Assembly (NCBI GenBank): GCA_029267415.1
Contig: JAJUIY010000005.1
Coordinates: 1 to 37,375, forward strand
Source of the DNA: Alcaligenaceae bacterium
GTDB lineage: Bacteria; Pseudomonadota; Gammaproteobacteria; Burkholderiales; Burkholderiaceae_B
Reading direction: 5' to 3'
Length of the DNA stretch: 37,375 nucleotides
Below the pieces are notes generated by a model, which did not search any database, had not been told where the DNA came from, and saw only the letters and a program-made list of their open reading frames with translations. This document shows positions 1-7,113 of this stretch, in pieces (position 1 is the first letter of the stretch; each line of letters begins with the position of its first letter). Both the position numbers and the translations under genes were made by a program.

Positions 1-92
1 GACCCACGCCTTCCCATCCCGAACAGAATCGTGAAACGCCTTTGCGCCGATGATAGTGGACGTACGTCTGTGAAAGTAGGTCATCGTCAGGC
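1..92 (+). rRNA. rrf: 5S ribosomal RNA, 3' part (cut by window edge)
   Basis: The sequence matches the 3' three quarters of bacterial 5S rRNA. It contains the loop region TTCCCATCCCGAACAG, the GTGAAACGCC segment, the helix IV/loop E region GCCGATGATAGT, and the end GTGAAAGTAGGTCATCGTCAGGC. The 5' end lies before base 1. The gene is presumably the last member of an rRNA operon to the left. The 3' end at about 92 is set by the closing GGC and by the terminator that begins 10 nt later. Confidence 0.93.
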
Positions 93-102
93 ACTAACAC
101 CC

Positions 103-141
103 AAAACCCCCGACGCACAACACGCGATCGGGGGTTTTTTT
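103..141 (+). terminator. Rho-independent terminator of the rRNA operon
   Basis: The inverted repeat CCCCCGA (107-113) / TCGGGGG (128-134) is flanked by AAAA on the 5' side and by a run of seven T (135-141) on the 3' side. It lies just after the 5S rRNA, which is where an rRNA operon terminator is expected. Confidence 0.9.
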
Positions 142-230
142 ATGAACAAAACAAAAATAAAAGTAAAATGCCTCTACCGCCGCACCCAGAAAAGGGCTGC
201 CGGGGCAGAAAACTGTTGAACGGAGGTGTT

Positions 231-599
231 ATGACCCAGGCCTACCAGCCGCAAAATGACGCGGGCCTTCCCTTAAGAAAAATTACGCACATTATTTATG
301 CGCTGTTTGCGCTCGGTACGCTGAGCGCCGGGGTATTTGGCGTCGCGATTATTGCCGCCGTGGTGCTGGCTTACTTGAAGCGGGCGGATGCCGCGGGAAC
401 CGTCTATGCTGCGCATTTTGATTGGGTATTGTCCACCTTCTGGTGGGCTGTCCTGTGGTTCTTGCTCAGCGGGCTGGCAACCTTTATTTTTGTTGGTTGG
501 ATAACCGGGTTTGTGGCCATGGTTTGGCTGGTTTATCGGATTATCCGTGGTTGGCTTGCGTTGTTCGCTTTGCGTCCACCTACCTCTAATAGCTACTAA
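231..599 (+). CDS. Small integral membrane protein, DUF4870-like
   Basis: The product is 122 residues, largely hydrophobic, with a short polar N-terminus. It has one long hydrophobic stretch at about residues 16-46, a polar segment with HFDWVLSTFWW (about 62-72), and a second hydrophobic region at about 72-115 that probably makes two helices. The layout and the H-x-x-W-x-x-x-T-F-W-W motif resemble small DUF4870-type membrane proteins of proteobacteria, whose function is not known to me. The ATG at 231 was chosen because GGAGGTG lies 5-11 nt upstream; longer in-frame starts run into the rRNA terminator. The gene stands alone between the 5S terminator and a bidirectional terminator. Confidence 0.75.
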   Translation: MTQAYQPQNDAGLPLRKITHIIYALFALGTLSAGVFGVAIIAAVVLAYLKRADAAGTVYAAHFDWVLSTFWWAVLWFLLSGLATFIFVGWITGFVAMVWLVYRIIRGWLALFALRPPTSNSY

Positions 600-690
600 T
601 GGGTAGGCGGCGCTCAGGCCGATTACGGCATGGTTTGCAACGGGCCTCCCTGCGCACTCTCCCCGACGCCGCGCCCACATAGAAAGCATA

Positions 691-724
691 AAAAAACGCT
701 GTCAGTTGGCTGACAGCGTTTTTT
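691..724. terminator. Bidirectional Rho-independent terminator
   Basis: The perfect 10-bp inverted repeat AACGCTGTCA (695-704) / TGACAGCGTT (711-720) has a 6-nt loop. It is preceded by A residues and followed by T residues, so it can end transcription on both strands. It sits between the convergent genes at 231-599 (+) and 726-1001 (-). Confidence 0.9.
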
Positions 725-725
725 G

Positions 726-1001
726 TTATTTCAAATGCGCACTGACTAGTTTTGTCAGCTCAAACATGGATACCTGGTCTTTTTTGAAGAGGGGCCGGAG
801 CTTGTCGTCTGCGTTGATGTTGCGCCGGTTTTTGGGATCTTGCAGGTCGTGCTTTTTAATGTAGTCCCAGATTTTCTTGGTCACTTCCGTTCGGGGGATG
901 GCATCCGGCCCGATGATGGCAGCGAGAGTGGGGCTTGGTGTCACCGGCTTCATGAATGCCGCGTTGGGTTTTCGAGCTGCGGTTTTTTTCGAGGTCGCCA
1001 T
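726..1001 (-). CDS. Stand-alone SWIB/MDM2-domain protein
   Basis: The product is 91 residues: a short basic N-terminus (ATSKKTAARKP) followed by a complete SWIB/MDM2-type domain at about 20-91. Family features seen are PRTEVTKKIWDYIKKHDLQ, the DPKNRRNI segment and DDKLRPLF near the end. SWIB domains are best known from eukaryotic chromatin remodellers and MDM2. Short bacterial versions occur in chlamydiae and many proteobacteria, some fused to topoisomerase; their role is unclear and DNA association is inferred. The start at 1001 was chosen over 1070 because AAGGAG lies 10 nt upstream and the basic domain begins there. It ends at the shared terminator 691-724. Confidence 0.88.
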   Translation of the reverse strand: MATSKKTAARKPNAAFMKPVTPSPTLAAIIGPDAIPRTEVTKKIWDYIKKHDLQDPKNRRNINADDKLRPLFKKDQVSMFELTKLVSAHLK

Positions 1002-1433
1002 AAAGCTGGGCTCCTTAGTGGTCAAATAAATTGTATTGAGCAGGATAACGCGAGAAACCACGCGGGCCAATAGGTGTTTCCGGTGGCAGGTGCTTCAATG
1101 GCGGGGTACTTCGCGTTCAGCACTATATATAACGCACTTTGCTGGCACGGTAAGTCAACTTTTGTCAGCATGCACTACACAGATCCCACTTTTGCAGCGC
1201 CCAAGCAACAGGAGAGACAACAAGAAGCCCAGCCGAGCTTCCGGACGCGCGCTAATCAAGAGGAGGGCAACTGTGCCGGCGGCGCTATACGAATGCCCTC
1301 GGGGACAAAAGTTCGAATGCCGTGGTCACCCCACGGACGAGCGGTGAGCCCCGCCCGAAGAGTAGCCGCCCAAGCAACTGATGCAGCTGGTTTGTTATTA
1401 TGGCCGGCGAACCAAACACTATGAGCGACTATC
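1002..1433. other. Intergenic region, 432 nt, no convincing gene
   Basis: This region separates the minus-strand SWIB gene from pyrC. It must hold the promoters of both. Overlapping reading frames on the plus strand (about 1036-1424) show no recognisable domain, no good ribosome binding site and no coherent hydrophobic or charged pattern. A TATATATAA stretch near 1121-1129 and several short GC-rich inverted repeats after 1280 would fit an unrecognised small RNA or a long pyrC leader, but I cannot name either. Confidence 0.5.
1030..1035 (-). promoter_or_regulatory. Candidate -10 box for the SWIB-domain gene
   Basis: Read on the minus strand, TACAAT (5 of 6 matches to TATAAT) lies about 28 nt upstream of the start codon. 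No good -35 box is visible at 16-18 nt spacing (GTTTCT at 17 nt), so the assignment is weak. Confidence 0.3.
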
Positions 1434-2495
1434 GTGAGTACCGACGTACAGACTCTGACATTGATCCGTCCTGACGACTGGCACCTTCATGTGCGCGACG
1501 GACAGGTAATGCAGTCCGTGCTGCCGCATACTGCCCGGCAGTTTGGACGCGCCATCATTATGCCTAACTTGCAACCGCCGGTGGTCAGTACGGATCAGGC
1601 GTTGGCGTATCGTGACCGGATTCTGGCTGCGCTGGAAGGCACAGAAGGGCCGAAGGGCCCGTTCACCCCGTTGATGACGCTCTACCTTACGGATAACACG
1701 ACGCCGGATGAAATTCGGCGTGCCAAGGCCTCCGGGGCGGTGTATGCCGTGAAGCTCTACCCGGCGGGCGCCACCACGAACTCGGATGCGGGGGTTACCG
1801 ATTTGCTCGGAAAGTGCCGCGCGGTACTTGAAGTGATGCAGGAAGTGGGGATGCCGCTGCTGGTGCATGGTGAGGTGACCGATCCGGATGTCGATATCTT
1901 CGACCGGGAGGCAGTGTTCATTGATCGGGTGATGGTGCCACTACGCCATGATTTCCCCGAGCTAAAAGTGGTGTTCGAGCATTTGACGACCCGGGAAGGC
2001 GCACAATATGTCGAAACTGCAGACGGCCCCGTTGCGGCGACCATCACGGCACACCATTTGTTGTACAACCGTAATGCGCTGTTCATGGGTGGGGTGCGGC
2101 CGCATTATTATTGCCTGCCTGTCCTGAAGCGTGAAAAGCATCGGGAAGCGCTGCTGGCGGCGGCCACCGGTACATCGGGGCGTTTCTTTTTGGGCACCGA
2201 CAGTGCTCCGCATGCCCGGCACGCCAAAGAGGCTGCATGTGGCTGCGCGGGGTGCTACACCGCCTTGCATGCGCTCGAGCTTTATGCGACGGCATTTGAT
2301 TCGGTGGGCAAGCTGGATGCCCTTGAAGCCTTTGCCAGCCTGAACGGGCCGGGCTTTTATGGGTTAGAACCCAACGCTAACACCGTCACGTTAGAGCGCG
2401 CTGCCATGACCGTCCCGGCCGAATTGCCCTATGGGGACGAAACCATTGTGCCGCTGGCTGCTGGCGAAACGCTGGGTTGGCGCCAAGTGCAATAA
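1434..2495 (+). CDS. pyrC: Dihydroorotase (PyrC)
   Basis: It catalyses reversible cyclisation of N-carbamoyl-L-aspartate to L-dihydroorotate, the third step of de novo pyrimidine synthesis, in the cytoplasm. The 353 residues follow E. coli-type (class II) dihydroorotase closely. The zinc ligands are in [10 protein letters not shown] (about 13-22). [11 protein letters not shown] (about 105-115) carries the lysine that is carboxylated in the family. Further motifs are [21 protein letters not shown] and [15 protein letters not shown]. The GTG at 1434 gives the expected family length; the ATG at 1421 is out of frame. The gene is convergent with uup, with 31 nt between stop codons and no visible terminator. 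Confidence 0.96.
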   Translation: MSTDVQTLTLIRPDDWHLHVRDGQVMQSVLPHTARQFGRAIIMPNLQPPVVSTDQALAYRDRILAALEGTEGPKGPFTPLMTLYLTDNTTPDEIRRAKASGAVYAVKLYPAGATTNSDAGVTDLLGKCRAVLEVMQEVGMPLLVHGEVTDPDVDIFDREAVFIDRVMVPLRHDFPELKVVFEHLTTREGAQYVETADGPVAATITAHHLLYNRNALFMGGVRPHYYCLPVLKREKHREALLAAATGTSGRFFLGTDSAPHARHAKEAACGCAGCYTALHALELYATAFDSVGKLDALEAFASLNGPGFYGLEPNANTVTLERAAMTVPAELPYGDETIVPLAAGETLGWRQVQ

Positions 2496-2526
2496 GCCAG
2501 CGGGGCGCGGTCGCTCATCGCCATGC

Positions 2527-4380
2527 CTAGGCGCCGCGTTTGGCTTCCAGCTGCTCCCATCGCTCAAATATGGCTTCCAGCTCGTCGTCAATCTCTTGGT
2601 GGCGCCGATTCAGGTTTTCCACTTCCTCGGGTTGTTCACGATATAAGTCAGGGTCGGCCAGGCGTTCGGCCAGTTCGGCTTGCTCTTCCTCCAGTGCATG
2701 GATTTTGGCCGGGATCCCGTCGAGCTCTTTTTGCTCCCACGATGTGATGCGGCCCGGGCGATCGTTGCGTGCGCGGTTTTGGCCTCGTGACTGCGGCTCA
2801 GGTGCAGTGTCACCGTTTTTATGCTGCGCGTGGGTGTTGGCAGTGCTGCGTTGTTCTCGAGCAGTGTCTGTGCCTATGTTGGGCTCCGGAAGCCGTTGGG
2901 CCACCCAATCGTCGTACCCCCCAACATATTCCTGCCAATGGCCATCGCCTTGCGCCACAATGGTTTGGGTGACCACGTTGTTCAGAAATTCACGGTCGTG
3001 GCTTACCAGCAAGACGGTGCCGGAGTAGTCTTGCAGCAGCTCTTCCAGCAATTCCAGCGTTTCAATGTCGAGGTCGTTGGTGGGCTCGTCAAGTACCAGT
3101 ACATTGGTGGGCCGAGCAAACATGCGCGCCAGCACCAGGCGCGCGCGCTCGCCGCCCGACAACGCCTTGACCGGTGACTGTGATCGGGCAGGCGGAAAAA
3201 GAAAGTCTTCAAGGTAGCTCATGACGTGCTTGCGCTGATCGCCAATCTCTACCCATTCGCTGCCGGGGTTGATGGTCTCTGCCAGCGTGGCTTCTTCATC
3301 CAGTTGTGCACGCATTTGGTCAAAGTAGCCGATGGTAAGTTGTGTGCCGTGGCGCACGGTGCCGCTGTTGGGCTGGAGTTCACCCAAAATAATTTTGAGC
3401 AACGTCGTCTTGCCCGAGCCGTTGGGCCCTACCAGGCCGATGCGGTCGCCCCGCATGATGGTGGTCGAGAAGTTGTGTATCAACGTTCGCTCGCCGTAGC
3501 CATGGGAGATATTTTCTAATTCGGCCACCAACTTGCCCGAGCGACGCCCTTCGGCCACCGCCAGTTTGACGTTACCCAGGCGTTCGCGGCGTTCGGCACG
3601 TTCGCGCCGCAGGCGCTCAAGACGGCGCACGCGACCTTCATTGCGTGTACGGCGTGCCTGCACCCCTTTACGAATCCACACCTCTTCCTGGGCTAAAAAC
3701 TTGTCAGCCCGGGCATTTTCCAGTGCCTCGGCAGCCAGCCATTCGGCCTTTCGTTCTTGCCATTTGGTGTAATTGCCCGGGAAGCTCAGCAACCGACCGC
3801 GGTCCAATTCGACAATGCGGGTTGTGACGGTATCTAAAAAGCGCCGGTCGTGGGTAATAATGATGACACTGCAGCGGGCGTTATTGATCAAGTTTTCAAG
3901 CCAGATGATGCTATCGAAATCCAGATGGTTGGTGGGTTCGTCAAGCAGCAGCAGGTCGGGCTCGTCGATCAGGGCGTGGGCCAGTGCCACACGTTTTCGC
4001 ATACCGCCCGACAGCCCTTCGATACGCGCCTCGGGGGACAGACCCAGTTGATCAATCAACATATTGGCACGCGCCGGACGTTGCCAATCTTCAGTGGCCA
4101 GGTAGTCGGCGCATAGAAAGTCGTAGACCGTTTGGCTGTTGTCGAGCACGGGTTCTTGTTCAACGGTGGCAACGCGAAGGCCGCCCGCGCGCTTGATTTC
4201 GCCCTCATCGGGTTCGATGCGTCCATCAAGTAATTTCAGCAGGGATGATTTGCCCGCGCCATTGCGCCCGATCAGCCCGATGCGTTCGTCGGTCTGTACG
4301 GTGAAGTCGGCGCCGTCCAGCAGGGCATGATGGCCAAAAGCAAGCCGAACGTTGCTTAGCGTAATCAGATTTGTCGCCAT
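2527..4380 (-). CDS. uup: ABC-F family ATPase Uup
   Basis: This is a soluble protein of 617 residues with two ABC ATPase domains and no membrane segment. The first domain has Walker A GRNGAGKS, signature LSGGMRKRV and Walker B LLLLDEPTNHLD. The second has GPNGSGKT, LSGGERARL and VLVLDEPTNDLD. A charged C-terminal coiled coil (about 545-617, starting at WEQKEL and ending in FERWEQLEAK) is the Uup C-terminal domain, which binds DNA in E. coli. ABC-F proteins act on ribosomes; Uup is also linked to precise transposon excision. The start at 4380 gives MATNLITLSN, the usual N-terminus; the frame stays open to 4650 but would then run through rnpB. It is divergent from rnpB. Confidence 0.93.
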   Translation of the reverse strand: MATNLITLSNVRLAFGHHALLDGADFTVQTDERIGLIGRNGAGKSSLLKLLDGRIEPDEGEIKRAGGLRVATVEQEPVLDNSQTVYDFLCADYLATEDWQRPARANMLIDQLGLSPEARIEGLSGGMRKRVALAHALIDEPDLLLLDEPTNHLDFDSIIWLENLINNARCSVIIITHDRRFLDTVTTRIVELDRGRLLSFPGNYTKWQERKAEWLAAEALENARADKFLAQEEVWIRKGVQARRTRNEGRVRRLERLRRERAERRERLGNVKLAVAEGRRSGKLVAELENISHGYGERTLIHNFSTTIMRGDRIGLVGPNGSGKTTLLKIILGELQPNSGTVRHGTQLTIGYFDQMRAQLDEEATLAETINPGSEWVEIGDQRKHVMSYLEDFLFPPARSQSPVKALSGGERARLVLARMFARPTNVLVLDEPTNDLDIETLELLEELLQDYSGTVLLVSHDREFLNNVVTQTIVAQGDGHWQEYVGGYDDWVAQRLPEPNIGTDTAREQRSTANTHAQHKNGDTAPEPQSRGQNRARNDRPGRITSWEQKELDGIPAKIHALEEEQAELAERLADPDLYREQPEEVENLNRRHQEIDDELEAIFERWEQLEAKRGA

Positions 4381-4426
4381 AGAGAAGAAAGGTAAGTGAA
4401 ACAAAGAACTTGCCAAGGTCTCACGA

Positions 4427-4432
4427 TATAAT
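4427..4432 (+). promoter_or_regulatory. Consensus -10 box of rnpB
   Basis: A perfect TATAAT at 4427-4432 lies 7-8 nt before the predicted 5' end of the RNase P RNA. No clear -35 hexamer is present at 16-18 nt spacing (AAGAAC at 17 nt). TTGCCA at 4410-4415 is too close to be its partner. Confidence 0.7.
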
Positions 4433-4439
4433 ACCCGGG

Positions 4440-4848
4440 TGAGGCAAACCGGGTGATCGCGGCACCGCAAGGTGTCGAGGAAGGTCCGGACTCCATAGAG
4501 CAGGATAGCGGCTAACAGCCGTCCGTGGTGAACGCTTGCGCGGCCACCACGAGGAACAGGGCCACAGAGACGAGTCTGTGGCGTGGGCATGGTATCAAGC
4601 CATGCACCGGCACGGCCATCTCCGTGCTGTGTGTGCGCGTCAGCGTACACAACGCTGCAGGGTGAAACGCGGTAACCTCTATCCGGAGCAACATCAAATA
4701 GGCATGCGCCTGGCTTCGTGCCAACAGGGTGGCTCGCCCGAGCATGCGGGTAGATGGCTAGAGCGCGTCAGTAATGGCGTGCCCAGAGGAATGATCACCG
4801 GCCAGCGTCTGCTGGCTTACAGAATCCGGCCTACAGGTTTGCCTTGCC
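4440..4848 (+). ncRNA. rnpB: RNase P RNA, bacterial class A
   Basis: This is the catalytic RNA of ribonuclease P, which removes the 5' leader of pre-tRNAs. Conserved elements appear in order. GAGGAAGGTCCGGACTCCATAG (about 4478-4499) is the 5' core. AGGGTGAAACGCGGTAAC (about 4659-4676) and ATCCGGAGCAACATCAAATAGG (about 4681-4702) follow. GGGTAGATGG with AGAGGAATGATCACCG and the 3' ACAGAATCCGGC complete the core. Terminal helix P1 is visible as AGGCAAACC (4442-4450) pairing with GGTTTGCCT (4836-4844), which fixes both ends to within a few nt. A short extra hairpin CCAGC/GCTGG lies near 4802-4815, before ACAGAATCCGG. Confidence 0.95.
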
Positions 4849-5226
4849 TTTTCCTATCGGTTGTACACCGTTCCGGACGTGCGCCCCGTCAGGCGTACAC
4901 CCTCGTGGTTGTCCATCCTTCAGCCCGTTCAGTGTGCTTGCTGCTGGCCCTGCAGGGCCTTCACCGCGCCGGTGTTGAGTGTGTAACCGATGCCGAGCGC
5001 GACCAGCGTACATCCCTACGTCGTACTCCGGTCCCGGCACGGCTGCCGCTTCTGTAGCCAGCCTGTCAGGAATTGTAAATCTTGGCCGCTATAAATGTCG
5101 CCAGTCATTATAAAGCGCTTTCACATTGCTTCTCAATTTCTTGATTTAACGGGAATTTTTGTTTTGCGCGCGATTTTGTTGATCTTCTAAGTTGTTGCTT
5201 CTATTGAAAAAAACCGGTTTTTCCCC
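4849..5226. other. Intergenic region between rnpB and the mraZ promoter
   Basis: The region is 378 nt with no convincing gene and no clear Rho-independent terminator for rnpB. The first 210 nt are GC-rich. Read on the minus strand, they include a short open stretch ending near 4930 with a hydrophobic, beta-strand-like segment (LVALGIGYTLNTG), which might be a decayed gene end. From about 5065 the sequence becomes AT-rich up to the mraZ -35 box, as in many strong promoter regions. A palindrome AAAAACCGGTTTTT lies at 5209-5222, directly upstream of the -35. Confidence 0.5.
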
Positions 5227-5255
5227 TTGACCTGCCTCGTGCCATGCCTTAGAGT
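5227..5255 (+). promoter_or_regulatory. Sigma70-type promoter of the dcw cluster (PmraZ)
   Basis: TTGACC (5227-5232, 5 of 6 to consensus), a 17-nt spacer and TAGAGT (5250-5255, 4 of 6) form a plausible promoter facing mraZ. The start of transcription would be near 5262. The -10 box overlaps the first of the four putative MraZ-binding repeats, so bound MraZ could block it. Confidence 0.65.
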
Positions 5256-5290
5256 GGAGAAAAGTAGGATTTTGTGCAAAAAAGTGGGGG
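5254..5290 (+). promoter_or_regulatory. Putative MraZ operator: four direct repeats phased at 10 bp
   Basis: GTGGAG (5254), GTAGGA (5264), GTGCAA (5274) and GTGGGG (5284) start at exactly 10-bp intervals, separated by the 4-nt spacers AAAA, TTTT and AAAA. MraZ of E. coli is known to bind TGGGN direct repeats with 5-nt spacers (10-bp period) in front of its own gene. The array lies between the promoter and the mraZ start, with the first unit inside the -10 box. The third unit contains a GTG (5274) that is in frame with mraZ. Confidence 0.75.
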
Positions 5291-5297
5291 AAGTTCC

Positions 5298-5726
5298 TTG
5301 TTTCAGGGCAGCAGTGCACTCACGCTGGATGCTAAAGGTCGGATTTCGATTCCGACCCGGCATCGTGACGCCCTGATTTCCCAGTCAGAAGGCCGTCTCA
5401 CGCTTACCCGGCATCCGGATGGCTGCCTGTTGGTGTACCCCCGCGACGTCTGGGAAGAAAAGCGCGAACAAATTGCCGCGTTTCCCATGAGCGCACGTCC
5501 TCTGCAACGTTTATTGCTGGGTTATGCGCAAGATGTCGATATGGACGGTTCCGGCCGCATTCTTATTGCTCCCGAGTTGCGCCAGGCGGCGGGGCTGCAA
5601 CGCGATGTCTTGCTGATGGGGTTGGTAAGCCACTTCGAGCTTTGGGACTCCGAACGCTGGGCCCAGCGCGAGGCCGAAGATCTTGCCAAGGGCATGTCCG
5701 AGTCCATGGAGAACTTTTCTTTCTGA
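5298..5726 (+). CDS. mraZ: Transcriptional regulator MraZ
   Basis: MraZ is a DNA-binding repressor of the dcw operon with two SpoVT/AbrB-like halves forming a ring. The 142-residue product begins (M)[14 protein letters not shown]; the first half carries DAKGRISIP and the second [13 protein letters not shown], the paired signature of the family. I chose TTG 5298 because it gives the family's usual N-terminus, starting at FQGSS, and because GGGGGA (5286-5291) lies 6 nt upstream as a ribosome binding site. An in-frame GTG at 5274 would add eight unusual residues and lies inside the operator repeats. It is the first gene of the dcw cluster; rsmH follows after 8 nt. Confidence 0.93.
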   Translation: MFQGSSALTLDAKGRISIPTRHRDALISQSEGRLTLTRHPDGCLLVYPRDVWEEKREQIAAFPMSARPLQRLLLGYAQDVDMDGSGRILIAPELRQAAGLQRDVLLMGLVSHFELWDSERWAQREAEDLAKGMSESMENFSF

Positions 5727-5734
5727 ATGTGCGT

Positions 5735-6808
5735 ATGGAATATGTGCATCGTCCCGTATTGCCCGAGGCCACCATCAGCGCGTTGCTCGATGCAGGCTTC
5801 ACTGCCAAAGGCGGCAAGTTGCGCGCGGATGCCACCGACGCCGGCTTACGCACGGGCATTTTTGTGGACGGCACATTTGGGCGTGGCGGGCACAGCAGTT
5901 TGCTGCTCAAGCGATTGGCATCTGACGCACGCCTGATTGCGTTCGACAAGGATCCCGAAGCCATTCAGGTCGCCCGGCAGTTAGAGAGGGACGACCCACG
6001 GGTTATTGCCGTGCATGCGGGCTTCGCCACACTTGAAGAACAGCTGGCTCGCCTGGGTATTGAACAAATTGACGGAATCATGCTGGATCTGGGTATTTCA
6101 TCGCCGCAGATCGACGATGCCAGCCGCGGGTTCTCATTCATGCGTGATGGCCCCCTGGACATGCGCATGGATACAAGCAGCGGCATCACTGCCGCACAGT
6201 GGCTGGCAACGGTCAGCGTTGAAGAATTAAAGGAGGTCATAGCACGCTATGGCGAAGAACGGTTTGCTTTCAAGATTGCAAAGGCGATTGTTTCTGGCCG
6301 CGAATCCCGACCGTTGCGTACCACGCGGGATCTCGCCGAGCTCGTCGCCGGTGTCGTCCGCACGCGCGAAAAGGGTCAACACCCGGCCACCCGCACCTTT
6401 CAGGCTATACGGATTCACCTCAACCAGGAGCTCCAGGAATTGGCGCACGCCCTCGCGGCAATTCTAAGGTCGCTGGCGCCCGGTGGGCGTTTGGCCATTA
6501 TCAGTTTTCATTCGCTTGAAGACCGCATGGTGAAGCAGTGTATTGCTGCCGCCGCGCGGCCTTCGGCGGCGTTGGCGCATTTGCCGATTCCTGAAAAGGA
6601 TATGCCGCCGGCGGTATTGAAGTCGTTGGGGCGGGTCATTCCCGATGAGACCGAAATCGCCGAAAACCCGCGCGCCCGCTCGGCGGTGTTGCGTGTTGCG
6701 CAGCGTACGGATGCGCCGCTGCCAGAGGATCAGGGTGCGTCGTTTGTGCGTGCCATGGGGCTGCTGCGGTTTTCCGCACAGACGCCTCACGGTCGGGGAG
6801 GGCGCTAA
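5735..6808 (+). CDS. rsmH: 16S rRNA (cytosine(1402)-N(4))-methyltransferase RsmH
   Basis: RsmH (formerly MraW) methylates N4 of C1402 in the decoding centre of 16S rRNA using S-adenosylmethionine. The 357 residues start with [12 protein letters not shown]. They carry the SAM-binding [12 protein letters not shown] (about 44-55), [38 protein letters not shown] and the late [14 protein letters not shown] roughly 12-residue segment after [10 protein letters not shown] (about 28-42) is inserted before the SAM motif. The ATG at 5735 gives the family N-terminus; no clear Shine-Dalgarno is present, so coupling to mraZ 8 nt upstream is likely. The stop overlaps the ftsL start (TAATG). Confidence 0.96.
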   Translation: MEYVHRPVLPEATISALLDAGFTAKGGKLRADATDAGLRTGIFVDGTFGRGGHSSLLLKRLASDARLIAFDKDPEAIQVARQLERDDPRVIAVHAGFATLEEQLARLGIEQIDGIMLDLGISSPQIDDASRGFSFMRDGPLDMRMDTSSGITAAQWLATVSVEELKEVIARYGEERFAFKIAKAIVSGRESRPLRTTRDLAELVAGVVRTREKGQHPATRTFQAIRIHLNQELQELAHALAAILRSLAPGGRLAIISFHSLEDRMVKQCIAAAARPSAALAHLPIPEKDMPPAVLKSLGRVIPDETEIAENPRARSAVLRVAQRTDAPLPEDQGASFVRAMGLLRFSAQTPHGRGGR

Positions 6809-7113
6809 TGGTTCGTGTTTGCCTTGCCCTCGCCGCCCTGTTAATGATTTCGGCTTTTTTTCTGGTAACTGCCCGGTTTCAGTCACGCCTGCTTTATACC
6901 CAGCTTGACCGCCTCGAAGATCAATCGCGTCAACTGGACACGGACTGGCGTCGCCTGCAACTTGAACGAGCCGAGCTGGCACGCCAGGCACGCATCGACA
7001 ATATCGCGCGCAACGAGCTGAATATGCTGAGCGGCTCGCCCGAACGCACCATTTATATCCGGGTTCCTGGGTTGGCGCTTGACGAAGGCGTGCCGCCGGG
7101 AGGGCAGCCATGA
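6808..7113 (+). CDS. ftsL: Cell division protein FtsL
   Basis: FtsL is a small bitopic membrane protein of the divisome that forms a complex with FtsB and FtsQ and helps activate FtsW-FtsI. The product has 101 residues: a very short cytoplasmic tail, one membrane helix (about 4-21), then a periplasmic coiled-coil rich in Leu, Arg and Glu (about 27-65). Sequence is poorly conserved in this family, so the call rests on length, topology and position between rsmH and ftsI. The TAATG overlap with rsmH and the preceding GGGGAGGGCG support this start. It overlaps ftsI by 4 nt. Confidence 0.92.
   Translation: MVRVCLALAALLMISAFFLVTARFQSRLLYTQLDRLEDQSRQLDTDWRRLQLERAELARQARIDNIARNELNMLSGSPERTIYIRVPGLALDEGVPPGGQP

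Noticed and set aside
31..219. A 62-codon frame starting inside the 5S rRNA
   Set aside because: It overlaps the rRNA and its terminator.
1036..1424. Two overlapping plus-strand frames of about 100-116 codons upstream of pyrC
   Set aside because: No ribosome binding site, no domain, and composition unlike the neighbouring genes. Described instead as an intergenic region.
4381..4650. Longer N-terminus for Uup (90 more residues)
   Set aside because: The added sequence is antisense to rnpB and unlike the family N-terminus, which begins at 4380.
4536..5057. A 173-codon frame on the plus strand
   Set aside because: It runs through the conserved core of the RNase P RNA, has no ribosome binding site and no recognisable domain.
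5209..5222. Palindrome AAAAACCGGTTTTT as a terminator
   Set aside because: It has no loop and only a four-base GC core, and lies directly against the mraZ -35 box. More likely part of the AT-rich promoter region.
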